DNA from: Oscillospiraceae bacterium
GTDB taxonomy: Bacteria; Bacillota; Clostridia; Oscillospirales; Acutalibacteraceae
Length of the DNA: 7,016 bases
Assembly (NCBI GenBank): GCA_031254555.1
Contig: JAIRUF010000049.1
Coordinates: 1 to 7,016 of the forward strand
Reading direction: 5' to 3'
Positions 7,015 to 7,016 of the stretch are shown piece after piece. Position 1 is the first letter of the stretch, and each line of letters opens with the position of its first letter. The position numbers were made by a program, and so were the translations under genes. Under the pieces are notes generated by a model. That model worked only from the letters and a program-made list of their open reading frames with translations. It ran no database searches and was not told the DNA's origin.

Positions 7015-7016
7015 CG

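Overview
The window looks like chromosomal DNA from a low-to-moderate GC Gram-positive bacterium, most likely class Clostridia (Oscillospiraceae or a relative). This rests on the B. subtilis-like Mfd sequence, purine-rich Shine-Dalgarno sites, sigma-A-type promoter boxes, a hairpin-plus-T-run terminator, frequent ATA and AGG codons, and the style of the last protein (long acidic tail plus a small membrane block). I see no rRNA, tRNA, CRISPR array, insertion sequence or phage gene.

Layout. (1) Bases 2-2482, + strand: the C-terminal roughly 70% of the transcription-repair coupling factor Mfd, whose N-terminus lies left of the window. (2) Bases 2487-2545: a perfect 26-bp inverted repeat and T-run between convergent genes, the probable mfd terminator. 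(3) Bases 2572-3825, - strand: a membrane-bound, processive-type family 2 glycosyltransferase that stands alone with its own likely promoter. (4) Bases 3841-4235: an AT-rich divergent intergenic region holding one promoter for each flanking gene and some small hairpins of unknown meaning. (5) Bases 4236-4997, + strand: a SpoU/TrmH-family 23S rRNA 2'-O-methyltransferase, probably RlmB. (6) Bases 5020 to the right edge, + strand: a very large reading frame of at least 665 codons, open at the window end. It encodes an unrecognised protein with about 500 acidic, low-complexity residues, then four membrane segments, then more cytoplasmic sequence.

The genes do not form one pathway. mfd (DNA repair) and rlmB (ribosome maturation) are housekeeping genes. 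The glycosyltransferase interrupts them on the opposite strand and probably makes a surface or extracellular polysaccharide. The last gene begins 22 bp after rlmB and probably shares its transcript. It is the only product here whose function I cannot assign, and the best candidate for something undescribed. I find no evidence for a novel multi-gene system in this window.
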